Positions 12,001-23,800 of a DNA stretch of 64,000 nucleotides are shown piece after piece; position 1 is the first letter of the stretch; every line of letters begins with the position of its first letter. Origin of the DNA: Vitellaria paradoxa (lineage: Eukaryota; Streptophyta; Magnoliopsida; Ericales; Sapotaceae); contig CM034236.1 of assembly GCA_019916065.1 (NCBI GenBank), positions 49,628,690-49,692,689 of the forward strand, written 5' to 3'. The notes under the pieces were generated by a model. That model saw nothing but the letters and a program-made list of their open reading frames with translations, ran no database searches and was not told where the DNA came from. Position numbers and translations under genes: made by a program.

Positions 12001-14326
12001 AGGGCACTGATGAAAGCACGAGAGGATAAAATTAGTCTAAATTAAAAAGCAAACCGTACATATATAAATAATTAAAAGAACAAAAAAAAAAAAAAAAAGC
12101 AGGACATTCTCCTACTAATTTGCTGCTGCTACATATAAGATGCCAGTCTCAAATGCTCCATCGAAAAACCTGGCAAAAAGACAAAGAAAGATATCATGAG
12201 AGCTCAGCTCGAACAATAGTCCTGCAAAACATGGAAAATCAATTCACGAGATATTATTATTCAGCCACATTTTCCCTGGGATTTTAGGAAAGCAAACAAC
12301 TCCTCCTGTAACTGCCATGCAACTTGTCTCCTGTACGTTTGTTTACTGGGATGGGATTTGGGGGACAAGTAATAGTATGAGATAATATATGGATTTGAAT
12401 ATACGTAGGGATGGAGTTATGTGAGGACAATTGGGGGGGGTGGGGGCCTTGCCCCACCCCGACCCCCATCCCCCAAAACACCCCCAAATTGCCAAAATTA
12501 TTCTAGATGTCTTATATTTTGTAGTTAAAAGATCTAAAATATAGGCAGTTGTCCTCTTGTCAAAATTCACTGTAGCTTCTGTTCTTCGGATAGGTGTAAG
12601 CACTTTCCCCATCATTTGGCATTCCTGGCTCAGTCGATGTATACATGGTAGGATTAATATTTTGAATGGAATTATCAATACCATGTTTGGTTAGATGGGA
12701 TGAGGAATAGGATAAGACGAGATTAGAGATAAAGATGGAATTTTTTACCGCACTATGCCGAGTTTCAATGCCATTTCACTACCATGCCAAGAAGCAGTAA
12801 ATGGTATCAAATATCAATCCCTCAAAACCAACAGTCCAAAACTGTCTGTTTAGATTCAAAGGTTCGAGATTGCATGATTTGACTAAGCACTGTTTAATGC
12901 TTATGAAAAATTTAGGCCCAAATGCTTATGAAAAATTTAAGCCTTTGGGCCGCCTATTGTATTCGTAGTACTATTTTCAAAACATTAAGTCAGGCACCAC
13001 AAACAATATTGTTGTTCTGGGCGGAGTAACTTGTGCATCATGGTGGAACATTTGCAAACAATCATTTTAAGTGAGACGCAATACGTGTAAAGGAAAGGGC
13101 ATGGGTTATTCAGAGGGATGGAGCTAGGAATCTCTAATTTTTTTTTGGGGGGGGGGGGGGTGTTTAGGACCCCCATAGTCCATACACAGGTCTGTCCTAA
13201 TAGAGTTGTGCATCTAAAGTGTTGTTTGACTGCTGCATGTAAAAACTATTTAAAATATAAATCAAGCAAGAACTGCAAAGGAAAGCCTTCAAAGTTTCCT
13301 AGAATGATGATGAAATGGAAGCATAAATTTCAGATTTTGATGGTCATGTCTTATTGGTTCACGTTGACCATGAACCCAACAAGCGCAAACACTTCTACAA
13401 AAGTGACGTACCGATGTTGTGTCAAATCCCTTCACTTATTGGACACTTGAAACATATGCATATTCATAAGTTGGGTGTACATAAAACATATTGGAATTTT
13501 GAAAAAGAAACTTGAAATTAAACCAATGAGGTAAAAATAATATGGATTTATATTTGTTGATTCTTTATCATTATTTTCTTATTCTAGAAATTCCAAGACC
13601 TAAAATTCTTCTAATTTGTTTGTTAATGAAATCCTTTAAAATAGATATAAATAAAAGATAAAATGTATTTTTTAGTGCAAAAATTGAATAATTAGTTTTT
13701 TCAGGTTCATCTATAAAAAAAGTATATTTATTTGTTAAGAAGTTCCTGTCATGGCATGTCTTGAGAATTTTGAAGATTGACGTGTCAGCATATTCGTATT
13801 CCATGTTAAAAAAAGATCACAGATGCAATTCATGAGCCAAAAGTCACTGAGAACATAATCAATATGAAAGAATCAACTCACCAAGGGATGCTATGGCAGT
13901 CTAGCAGAAGCACTTTTTATGAGAACTCCTAATATTTTTTAATAAGCAATAACTCGTAAAATTATATTAAAAAAAGCAACCAGGGGATGCTACCCAAATA
14001 TAAATGAAAAACAAAGTTCATCAATCATCAGAGTAAAAAACCAAAATGAACCCTCCGTATCATCCACTAAAACCAGAAACTAGCATAAATCAGATTCAAC
14101 CTTTCCGACAAGCCAACTGTACATAATGGTAAAAAAAATATACATATAATTCCAATATATTCAAGGGGCAGGCACATGAACGCTTTCAAAATTTAATGTT
14201 TAGTATGCCCAATAACAGCTCTAAATTTTCACCAAATGTTTCTTTTTTGAAGCATACCAAGGATTTAACAATACTGACCAAGCATATGTCAATAACAATA
14301 CTTATGACAAGCTGCACTTTTCTATA

Positions 14327-14485
14327 AAGGGCAACCTAGTAAACATAACTTCCACATTGTAGGGCTTGGAGAGAGCCAGATGTAGGCAGCTTTCTCTTTG
14401 TAAGAAAAGAAGTCGATTCCATATTCGAACCCTTAACCCAAGTCGCATTGAAACAACTTTCCTGTTGTTCCAAGGCCACTCTTTT
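14327..14485 (-). mobile_element. Degenerate Au-like SINE, copy 1
   Basis: Read on the minus strand, the order of blocks matches the plant Au SINE as I know it: CCAAGG with AACAACTTT-type start, a GGGTTCGAA-like box B (plus strand TTCGAACCCTTAACC), a GGCTGC-like block (here AGCTGCCTACATC) and a distal GGGCAACC-type end near 14,327. It has many substitutions and no clear target duplication. Confidence 0.5.
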
Positions 14486-14520
14486 AGGATGGACTTGTCA
14501 ATGGACTTGTCATTTAATCA

Positions 14521-14662
14521 AAAAAAAAAAAAAAAAAGACAACCCAACGCACAAGACTTCCGCATTGTGGGATTTGGGGAGATTCAGATATAGGCTGCCT
14601 TTCCTTTGCAAGCAAAAAAGCTGATTCCAAGGCTCAAACCCTTGACCCCAGGTTGCAATGAA
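14521..14662 (-). mobile_element. Degenerate Au-like SINE, copy 2 (truncated)
   Basis: A second copy with the same block order on the same strand, starting GACAACCCAACGCACAAG and reading through GGCTCAAACCCTTGACCCC. It breaks off before the CCAAGG-type start seen in copy 1. A poly(A) run lies at the end where the SINE tail would show as poly(T) on this strand, so the A tract belongs to something else. Confidence 0.45.
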
Positions 14663-15451
14663 ATCTAGATGCACTTGTCAATGCCAAATTATATTTCTGA
14701 GATGTGGTGTTTATAAACAAGTCCGAGATACCAAACTTCATTTATTACAATCCCCCCCCCCCCCTACAAAAAAAAAAAACCAGGAAAAACAGAAGTGTGA
14801 CCCATGGAGAAGATGTTCTTCAGGCAAAGCCTCAAGTATCATCAGCCTGATGCCATCAGTTTAAGCAAATTCTATCATCAGTATATTTCTCTTTTGTAAG
14901 ACAATGGCAGATGACTAATAGCATATAATGATAACAAAGAGCAATATAGAACAGTTAAAATATACTTGCAAGTCATGGAAAACCTACCGTAACTAAACTG
15001 TGAGGACCAAAAGAAACAAATATTCTAATCTTTCGTAAGACCAGAATACAAGCAACGTGAGGGACAAACCCCCATTACAGAAAACAATTGAAAGGAACAA
15101 CATTGATATAAAGCATAGTTAGACATAACAAGACAATTATTTAACTACTACAAACAATGAAGTATCCAAAGATCCACATGAAGACTCATAAAAGTACCTG
15201 AACCACAAGCTGGCGTCTTCTTGGTCTCTTTTGTGACCTCAAATTCCTATGCAATTCTGTGTCTTTTTGCCTCACTCAAACTTTCAAATTGTTCTGCCTT
15301 CTTTAATCATGTATTATAAATCCAGCTAGCATTTCTTGACCTACACTCTCCAAAGCAAGCAAGTAGTATACCTATTCTAAATTCTAATGCTAGAAGCTCA
15401 ACCGCAAGGATTTAGGTCCTTAACTATCTATCTCAGATATTTCCATTCCAT

Positions 15452-18400
15452 TCATAAAAGAAACAGCATTGACGTGAAGTAAAACAAGCAAAAAACCAAG
15501 GGACTTGTAACATGAACTGCTGCAGCAGATCCTGATAACTGCACAGATCCAGAAAAACTTCCAGCAGCATAAGTTGGTGTTGTGCTATTAGATACAGGGA
15601 TGCTTTTGCAAACTCCAAAAGGTGCTCCTGCCTGTGAAATCCCACCACAGACGTGCAATTTATTATCAAAATCAAATCAGAGCAGTATTTTATTTTCTAG
15701 TAGTATGGAAAATCTCTTCCCTCAATAGATCCAAGGAATCAAGAAAAACTCTACCAACTTATCTAAATCATCTGTTTCATAGAATACTAGAAGTGCTGTC
15801 ACCACCTTAAGAAACATTGCATGATTACATCATATAGAATCATCAAATCAAGTTTATGTTTGTGTGCCATGATGAAGTCATGGTTCTTAGATTCCACTCA
15901 AAATTTTTGGGTATTTCATGATGACTTCCTAGTACTCTATGTTTATTGAAACCTTCTCCTAGGGACTTTTTTTTTTTGGGGGGGGGGGGGGGGGGAACGA
16001 GGGGGTGTCGGGGGAAGAAAGTAATGGAAACCCCCCCTTTTTTTGTCAATATTGAAGTCTTAACTTTTGCAAGGCATCAAATCCAACAGTTTCATGCACT
16101 TCATCAAAATCAGATTTTTCTATGATTTCAACATTTAACTAAGAAAAGGTTTAAGTAGAACCGAGTTCTGAAACTTTATAATCCATATTTAGACATAATC
16201 ACATCTGTGTCATCCCATCTTGACACTAGAGTCCCTTTACATGCAAGGAAGAAAAAGAAAAGAAGCAACAATTTAAAATTTAACTGTTTGCTACTTACCA
16301 ATCTGCATTTGGACAAGTACTCCAGAAGTGGTTAATGAAAATATACAAGTGGAAAATTGATGCCATTTATTAGAAAGCTCAAAGAGAACCACGCGTAGCT
16401 GCTTCCATTACCTTTCTTTCTTCCTTCCTTTTTCCCCTCTTAATTAACCAATATTCCTAAAGAATTGGATTAATAATATGCAATTTTGGTAAATCTATAT
16501 AAAGGAATAAAACAATTCAAAACCTCAATCTGGACATTTTAGAAACGTTGAATCTATTGTTCAATAACAAGAGAAAAAAAATGAATCCCAAAAAGGGGGG
16601 GGGGGGGCATTCATAATGTCAATCTGGGTATCATAAACAATGATGAAGTCAGAACATGAAAAAGTCATGAACTACCAAGCTTACAAGCTCAATAAAAACA
16701 GTGGTGTTTCATGCAAGTATTACTGAGTTGTGGGCACACCTGGCATGCAGTAATAGAAGTACACCCACACACTGTCTGGCCATTCATTTTGTCGAGAGCA
16801 TCAAAAACACCTCCTCCATCACTTCTCTGCATAATTTCCCTTCAGAATGCTTAATTGGAATAGGTAAGCATATATGAATCACTTTCCACAAGTAAAATTT
16901 TAATACCATGTAAAAGTTCACTGCCAAAAAGTTGGGCATCGCATTCCTTGCTGCCTTGTAACAGGTAGTGACCATATCCCCTAGTGGAGCTGAATGCTCT
17001 CTGCAAGCATCGGCTTGGGCTGGGATTGTCGGGAAGTAATTCTGTAGAAAAAGAGATGCACTTCTCGAATTGACTGGCTGTGATTCCTTTCTGTTTGGGC
17101 AAGAGCCTTGCACCACACCGCCATCTCCGGCTGAAACCCATTACAAAGTTGCTGCTGAAACAAAGCATTTAAAAAACATCCCACAATAGTAACCACAATT
17201 CTACAATACTTACGTTCATTTTCCACCATGTACCTCCACTGGTAAGCAATTCCTTCATTCGCTTCCTTTGAAGAGTCAGAAGTGAAAACCAGTAATCGGT
17301 GGTTCTGTTGGACCATGTCAGCCACAGTAGGCCAATCCTGACCCTTCTTTGGCATTTTAGAAACCGGAAACCAATACTTGTCTAACCCCGCATCAGTGAA
17401 CACCCTTGTCAACCCTTTTGGAGTATGCACATAATCTTCAATTATAATGGTCACAATTTCACTCGGATTCGTGCCTAAGAATGCTTCCACTTCCTTCAAG
17501 GTGTTAATTGCAGGTTGCTGCAGACATCATAATGCCACAAACAATTCAAAATCATTAATCCCAAAAGAATTATCTCAAGAACAACACTGAATCAATGAGA
17601 TGGCATTGCTGATTACAAAGGCAGTGAAGTTGTAACACTGTCCACGAAACGAATGGCAGAGCCAGATGTCGTTCTCGAAGTCATACATGTCCAACATCAG
17701 TCCTCTCACTCCATTCTAAACAAAACCCACAAAAAATAAAAATCAAAAGAAAAAAAAAATATAAAAGTAAAACAAAAAAAGAAAAAGACATGAGTGACCA
17801 AAATAAAAAGAAATATGCGTATGTCTATTTGTATCAGAGGAAAATGAAAGTTAGGCAAGAAGAATACAGGAATCACATACTGTCAATTGGTTAGTAACAG
17901 TGTCCTCTTGATTGTAGAATGTGAGTCTCTGAGCACCCGTCAATAAGGGAGCATCAACAATGGAAAACGAATTATGGGTCACCAGCCATGAATACTTATT
18001 GAAAGGCAACCCACTAATCTGCCCAATCACCAATTGCACAAAACAACACACAGGCCATCACCGTATTAAGTTTGAAACAAATAAGACGAAGACAAAATCA
18101 CAGAATTCGACTGAAAAAAGAAAGAGAGAAAAATCGGGAAGCTGAGCTTACAATAGAAGTGGGTATCGTTGCTCGGCCTCTGATGCAGAAGGGCTGATTC
18201 TTACCCATTGCTGGGCAGTTTCCGCAGTAGAGACCAGCCCCACAGTCGGTGGCCGCAGAGCATGAGTCCAGAAGCTGTGTAATTCTTCGAAATCAGTCCA
18301 CTTACCAAGAAGAAAAAAATAAAGAGTGGAATTTCATGGATCCATCTTTAGAAACCGGGACGTGTTCGTTTGTATTAGTAGAGAGAGAGAGAGAGAGAGA

Positions 18401-18542
18401 GAAGAACCTGGCAATTGCCGTTAGAGCAAGCAGTGGAAGTGATGAACAAAACTGATGAAATGGAGAGCAACAGAAGAAGGTACCCATTTGCAGGAGAAGC
18501 TCTGCATCTGCTTATACAGTAGTTTGAAAAGCAGGGCAACAT
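15452..18542 (-). CDS. GPI-anchored protein with PI-PLC X domain (8 exons, 429 aa)
   Basis: Exons on the minus strand: 18408-18542, 18152-18274, 17881-18018, 17617-17715, 17214-17517, 16907-17130, 16740-16826, 15452-15631. They sum to 1,290 bp, all with GT-AG ends and no internal stop. The product begins with a hydrophobic secretion signal (residues about 20-37), then a Cys-rich segment (about 40-75). The X domain follows, with two likely catalytic His residues (H101 in VTHNSFS and H153 in WLCHSF) and Arg/Asp in GVRGLMLDMYDF. A second Cys-containing region (GSCPNR, CGCTSITACQ) and a hydrophobic tail after small residues indicate a GPI anchor. The length matches the plant At5g67130-like family (about 426 aa). 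There is no Y or C2 domain, so it is not a classical PI-PLC; its substrate is unknown. It should act at the cell surface. Confidence 0.92.
15966..16000. repeat. T-run joined to an 18-20 bp G-run
   Basis: Lies in intron 7 of the PLC-like gene and is followed by further short G-runs, with a run of C then T (GGAAACCCCCCC) about 35 bp on. On the minus strand it is a C-tract. It is the longest of five G/C homopolymers between 12.4 and 16.6 kb (another at about 16,594). Confidence 0.8.
18381..18402. repeat. (GA)n microsatellite in intron 1 of the PLC-like gene
   Basis: A GA run immediately beyond the exon 1 donor site. A second GA run at 18,640-18,667 lies upstream of the start codon, in the probable leader or promoter, where CT-rich tracts on the transcribed strand are common in plants. 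Confidence 0.85.
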
Positions 18543-18636
18543 GGTTACTGCGGATGCAGAGAGAGACAGAGAGTGTGCGTGTGAGGATACTCCCTAATCA
18601 CAGCACTCTCGGTTAGAGAGAGAAAAAAAAGAGCAG

Positions 18637-18672
<36 letters not shown>

Positions 18673-18801
18673 CAAGGTGCCAATTTTTGTGCCCATCCAC
18701 TTTATTTTTCTTTTTTTTTCTCTTTATGTTACTTAATTAATTTTTATTGTCAAAGCTAACATTTGATTGGACACTGTAAGCTTAAAGAAGAAGGAAATCA
18801 G

Positions 18802-18974
18802 GGGCCGTTTGGGTGCTCAAAAGAAATTTAGTTGTGACATTTTGGTTGTTAGTATTTGATAAAAATTTATATAAGAAAAATTGAAAAAAATTAATAAAAA
18901 TTAGTTTTGTGTTTGGCAAAAAAATTTGAAGAAATTTGAAAAAAATTTTTTTTTTTTACACGCCAAACACGGCC
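18802..18974. mobile_element. MITE upstream of the PLC-like gene
   Basis: The ends are inverted: GGGGCCGTTTGGGTG on the left and, reversed on the right, AGGCCGTGTTTGGCGTGT. The body is AT-rich and noncoding. A 3-bp TCA flanks both sides and may be the target duplication. It sits about 260 bp upstream of the start codon, inside the likely promoter region. Confidence 0.6.
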
Positions 18975-19572
18975 TCATTTTATATGCTTCAAATTTTACT
19001 TTAGAATGTATTTATGGTAAAATAAAATAAGAAAATCTATTGGGTAACTTTGAAATGTTACTTATTTTGTATGCTTAAAATTTACTTTTAAAATATGTTC
19101 TGTGGTGGTAAAATAAAAAAAAATAATATAATGGGCATTTTTTAATTTTTATTTTTTTATATATTTGATAAGCTTCATTCAGGGATTGAATCTCAATGGT
19201 AGCATTGAAATTGTGTGTTTTTCTTCAGAGCGCATAAACATGACCCTGTGGTAGGGTCACATCTCGAGATATCGAATTTATTTCAAATATCTTAAATTTT
19301 TGATAAATATGAAAAGTAATTAATTTATTTAAAATTAAATTAAATCATATCAATTTTAAATTATTACATTCATATTATAATTTTACAATATTCAAACCAT
19401 ATTGTCGTATTATGCTTAATATTATTATATTAAATAATGTAAATTTTATATTAATAAATTCATATCATGTTCGTATATCGTTTAGATTGTACCGAGTCAA
19501 ATCGTGTTATCGCTACTCCCAGCAAGAGAATGGTCTCTGAAAAATTGACATTTAAAGCCCATAGGCGCACAC

Positions 19573-19603
<31 letters not shown>

Positions 19604-20890
19604 CACACTACATATATATATAATACTATGCCCCCTTTGAACTTGGTTTTCCTGCTTTTTTGTATGGATAACTTTTTCTAATGTGCCTTTCACATGGGTG
19701 GGGTCGGTGATGCTGCAAAGCAGGTGGCAATAATTTGTGCTCCCTATCACCCTTGTGTTAACTGATCCACAAGAATTCAATGCGCCCAACAATGGCAGGC
19801 CACTACTGAACTCAGGAACAAAATTTACACAGGATTGGCTACCAGACTAGATGGATCAACATTTCTCAAAACTCTGAATGCAAGTTTTTATCAAGGTTTA
19901 AAAAAAAAAGTTGGGTGCTTTTTCAAGCTACTGTGTTTCCTTTATCTCCAACGCCACCTCCAAATTTCTTATTTTTGCGTTGGATTCTATCTACCACAAA
20001 ATATATATATATATATTAATGTTGTCTAGGCATGTGCAGGATCAAACCAAAACCAAATAGCCGTAGTTTTTGTCAGTTAATATTATTGGTTTTGTGGAAC
20101 AGAAATAAGCAAAAACTGAATGAAATATTTATACATTAAAATATAAAATATACTAAATAATCACCTCTAACTATTGTCACACATTGCAAAGATGTTTGTG
20201 TTTGTTCAGACTGCAACCACGAGTCCTCATCCTATCTTCTCATAACATGTGTAGCCTCCTAATATATGATAAATACATAAGATACAATGAGCTACATTTA
20301 TCCATTATACTTAATTTCTATTAGCTGGGCACGCATAGAATGTTATCATGCCGTAAGATATGACAATTTCTCCCAACCCAACACCAGGTTTGTCTGTTGT
20401 ATTACCCAAAAGTCCACAGTGAGCAGGTTGGGTAAGAAATTTCTCTTGACCTTGTGAACCAAAAATGGCAAGCAATGCTAGAGTGACAAATGACTTGTTC
20501 TCAAACCAAAAAAAAAAAAAAAGTTCTCAAAAAAGAAAAATAACAAATAACTAGGGGCAAAAATCAAGATATACTTCCAAAAAAATGTACTCGGTTCAAG
20601 GTAATTCTCCCATTTTTAAGGAAACTTTGATGAAAGAAATGATCTTCAGTTAACAAGAACTTTGTGTACATTCTGGCTTTGGTCAAAAGACTTAAAGCTT
20701 CGGAATGACCATATGAATGGAATGGGAAAGAAAAATCCAATGAGTTTAATCAGTGGAGACAGCAATGGCTTCTCCAGAAACAAAATGACTAATAATCCGC
20801 CTTATCTTAGGAGATCAATTGAAATGAAGCTTCTATCTGAAAAAGAATGGCAAAAGAATTTGACTTTAGGATTGAAACGAAATGGCTTGG
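18975..20890. other. Spacer between the PLC-like promoter and the CLF 3' end
   Basis: No gene seen. The part from about 20,640 to 20,890 is the probable 3' UTR of the CLF gene (minus strand), directly after its stop. TA repeats lie at 19,581-19,625 and near 20,000. A 110-codon minus-strand frame at 19,460-19,792 ends in TA-repeat translation and has no family resemblance I can see. Confidence 0.45.
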
Positions 20891-23800
20891 TTAAGCAAGT
20901 TTCTTAGCACGGCCACTTGAAGGAGCAGCGTCCTCTTTCTTGGCACCGGATGATGATTCGGGCTTCTTCGCCCAAGCAGGAGCTCGGTCTGGCTCATAGC
21001 GGTAATCATAAAAGAGTTCCTCCCCTGCATTAATTCGTTCCTTGGCAAATATCCCCACTCGATGATCTCCTGCCACCATAATGACCTGCAAAATAATTAT
21101 TATTTCATGTGAAGACAAATTAGCAAATGCCACAATATGGTGGTTTCCGGGGGCAATATAGTGTTATTTGAAAACCAAGTAAAAGAATACTAGGATCAGA
21201 CTCCTGCATGAAGGTGGAAAAAGATATTACCTTTGCACAGCAATTTGGATCTGGAGAATGGTTTGCAAACTTTAATTTATCACCCTTCCGATGAGCGTCA
21301 AGAACAAACTATACAGAAACAGAAGCTCGTATATTCAATCCAAAGAAATAAAAGATAAAAAGATAGAATAAATCAGAAGGCAGCATTGTGTTTCGTACCT
21401 GATCATTTAGATTGAAGAGAAACGAAGAATTTTCACGGTCATAGATCTTGCCACGTTTGTCTGCTTCCCGATGTGAGATCAGCTCACCAGTATACTCACC
21501 AAGGTATTCATGTTTGGCAACACTATTCTGGAGAGTAGCTAAAGATGAGTTCCAAGCAAAAGAAACAGAGCCCAAGTAATATACAGAAATGAAAAACAGT
21601 ACCTTCAGGAAAGCCCCCCAGCCAGAGACGTCAGACCTTCCAAGCAAAACCTGTACAGGTATTGAAATAACTAAATCATTACAAAGCTTTAGCGAAAGAA
21701 AAGAAGTAATGATCTCCGGAAAATTTTGACTGTCAATTTCTACCGCAGCACTAATGAGCCCAGTGCAACCTTATTGTCATGTAATCATTACCAAGACATT
21801 TTTAATGCAGAAATCATAAAGATTTAACAAAATTAACATTTAAGCCTGAATAAATGAAACATCAGGAGAGATGAACTTTGTAGTTTTTGCCACTGCCAAG
21901 TCTGTTACATTGCTGCACAGGATTCAGCTCTTAAATATCATTTTCATCATGAAATTGTAATAAAACCACATCTAAAAAATAATAATCTTCACCTTCAGCA
22001 TTGATGGTCACACCATATAAACGAGAGATTAATTAATTAATCAAAAAGGGGCCACCTATTTCAAAAGCCACCATGGTTGCTTCCACAGTCCCACAAACAC
22101 TTAAAAGAGTCTAGTCAATGTCCATGCAGGGTTGTGGAAGCAGCCAGCGGCTGTGGGAATAGCATATCTTCGAAAGTTCTGATTCAATACCATGGATCCA
22201 GGGGCCATTACAACATCAACATCAAAACTTCATAATATCTTTGAGCTAAAGAAAACCAAATTCTGTTTCATTATAACCAGATCAAAAATCCATTTCAGCA
22301 GTGAATCATCATACAACATTTATCATAAGAGGTAATAATAAATCTATGCTCATTAGTTTAGTTCATAATAATACAGAAAAATCACAAACCTGCAATAACA
22401 CTGAATAAAGAAAAATTAATACAACAAATTAAATTAACAACATGCCAATGTAGTTTCCAGATTGAGACAAGAAAATAACAGAAGCAACCAGGGAGTGAAG
22501 CAATTTTAATATTTAAAACAATTTTGAACTGAACATACTGTGCTCTGGGACAGTTATATCAAAACTTTAATAGGAGCCTAAATGATTTTTGACAAGCATT
22601 TGCCAAACCTGCAGCCACTTAATATATACAGAAATTGCACAACAATATTTCCTCTTAACTTTTACCTGGTTGTATAGAGAAATTTCAAGGTCAAAACAAT
22701 ATATCTAGTACTTTCACATATATAGTCTCAACAGTTAATTGGACAACTCCAATTCCAGTTGGTATTACAGGATCATCCTTCACTATTCCAAATAAGTCAA
22801 GTCCACCAGAAAGACTACAGAAAGTCCCTTTGAAGTAAGAAAAAAATCCTCAATGGCATTTATGTTGGGACAGCCTCTGGAAAGATAGTTGGAAGGTTCT
22901 AGAAAAATCACAACTTTAGGTGTTTGATTAGTACCCATTACATTGTTGTTTTCATATGCCAAAGAACTCAACTCAAAACATTATTTCTCTCTTTAACAAA
23001 TTAAAAAACTGCAACACAAAAATGACAAGAAGTTGAGTATCTGACTACACTAACAATGAAATTAGGGGTAAAAGATTATTCATGATTACCCTCTGCTGTT
23101 GTTTGAGAAGAAGCTTCATGTTCCGACATTCATAATTATCACCTCTTTGAGAAGGAACCCCAAGAGTGCCATCGCCACAACTGCAAGCCCATTTCAATAG
23201 ACATAAATGACATAAAAAGTCATGCGATGAGAGAGAGAGAGAGAATAGTTGCAGAAATAATGACAAAAGGAGACTTTTTTTATTTTTTTGAATTGCTAAC
23301 TCTAACAACCATATATACAGATCCATACTTTCAGTTTTTGAAATATGTATGTGCATGTGCATGCATCAACATAGTATTAGAAGTCTTCTTTGAAAAAAAA
23401 AAAAAAAAGAAACCAAACAAAAAGAGCTTAAGTTTGACAATTTGAACCAACTTGGTAGAGAGTGTGACTGCAGAAATCAGGCAATTGATACTTTGCAATA
23501 TTAAATCAATACATCTTGCCTCATTCTAATATGTAACAAGTACCTCTGTTCCGAATTAGTTAGTTAGAACCCAATTATCAATTAGTTAGTTAGTTTAACG
23601 GTTGAAACAAAGTCTGTAATTAGAGAGTATTTTACAGGAAATGAATATGAAATCATCTTCTTTGAGAATTTTCTCCCAGAATTGGAGAAATCTCCCTCGA
23701 AAAAGGCCCAGTTTCCTTGGTTTTTCTCTCATTTTCTCCAAGTCCAAAAAGTGAGAAATGGGTTCTCAACATCCTAAGTCCATCTCTCTCTCTCTCTCTC

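Larger units (their letters stand above)
12001..15451. other. 3' flank of the PLC-like gene with G/C homopolymers
   Basis: No convincing coding exon. On the minus strand, splice-like signals occur (donor after GGTTCAG at about 15,197; acceptors ending TTTTGCAG at about 12,222 and TTTTTGCCAG at about 12,170), so the PLC-like gene may have a spliced 3' UTR or a noncoding transcript may lie here. Long G or C runs occur near 12,430, 13,147 and 14,752. The piece from about 13,116 (GGATGGAGCTAGGAATCT then T and G runs) looks like the end of a common plant transposon. Confidence 0.35.

Noticed and set aside
12343..12684. 113-codon minus-strand frame
   Set aside because: Much of it is translation of a G/C-run (Gly/Pro-rich) and AT sequence; no domain and no neighbouring exon.
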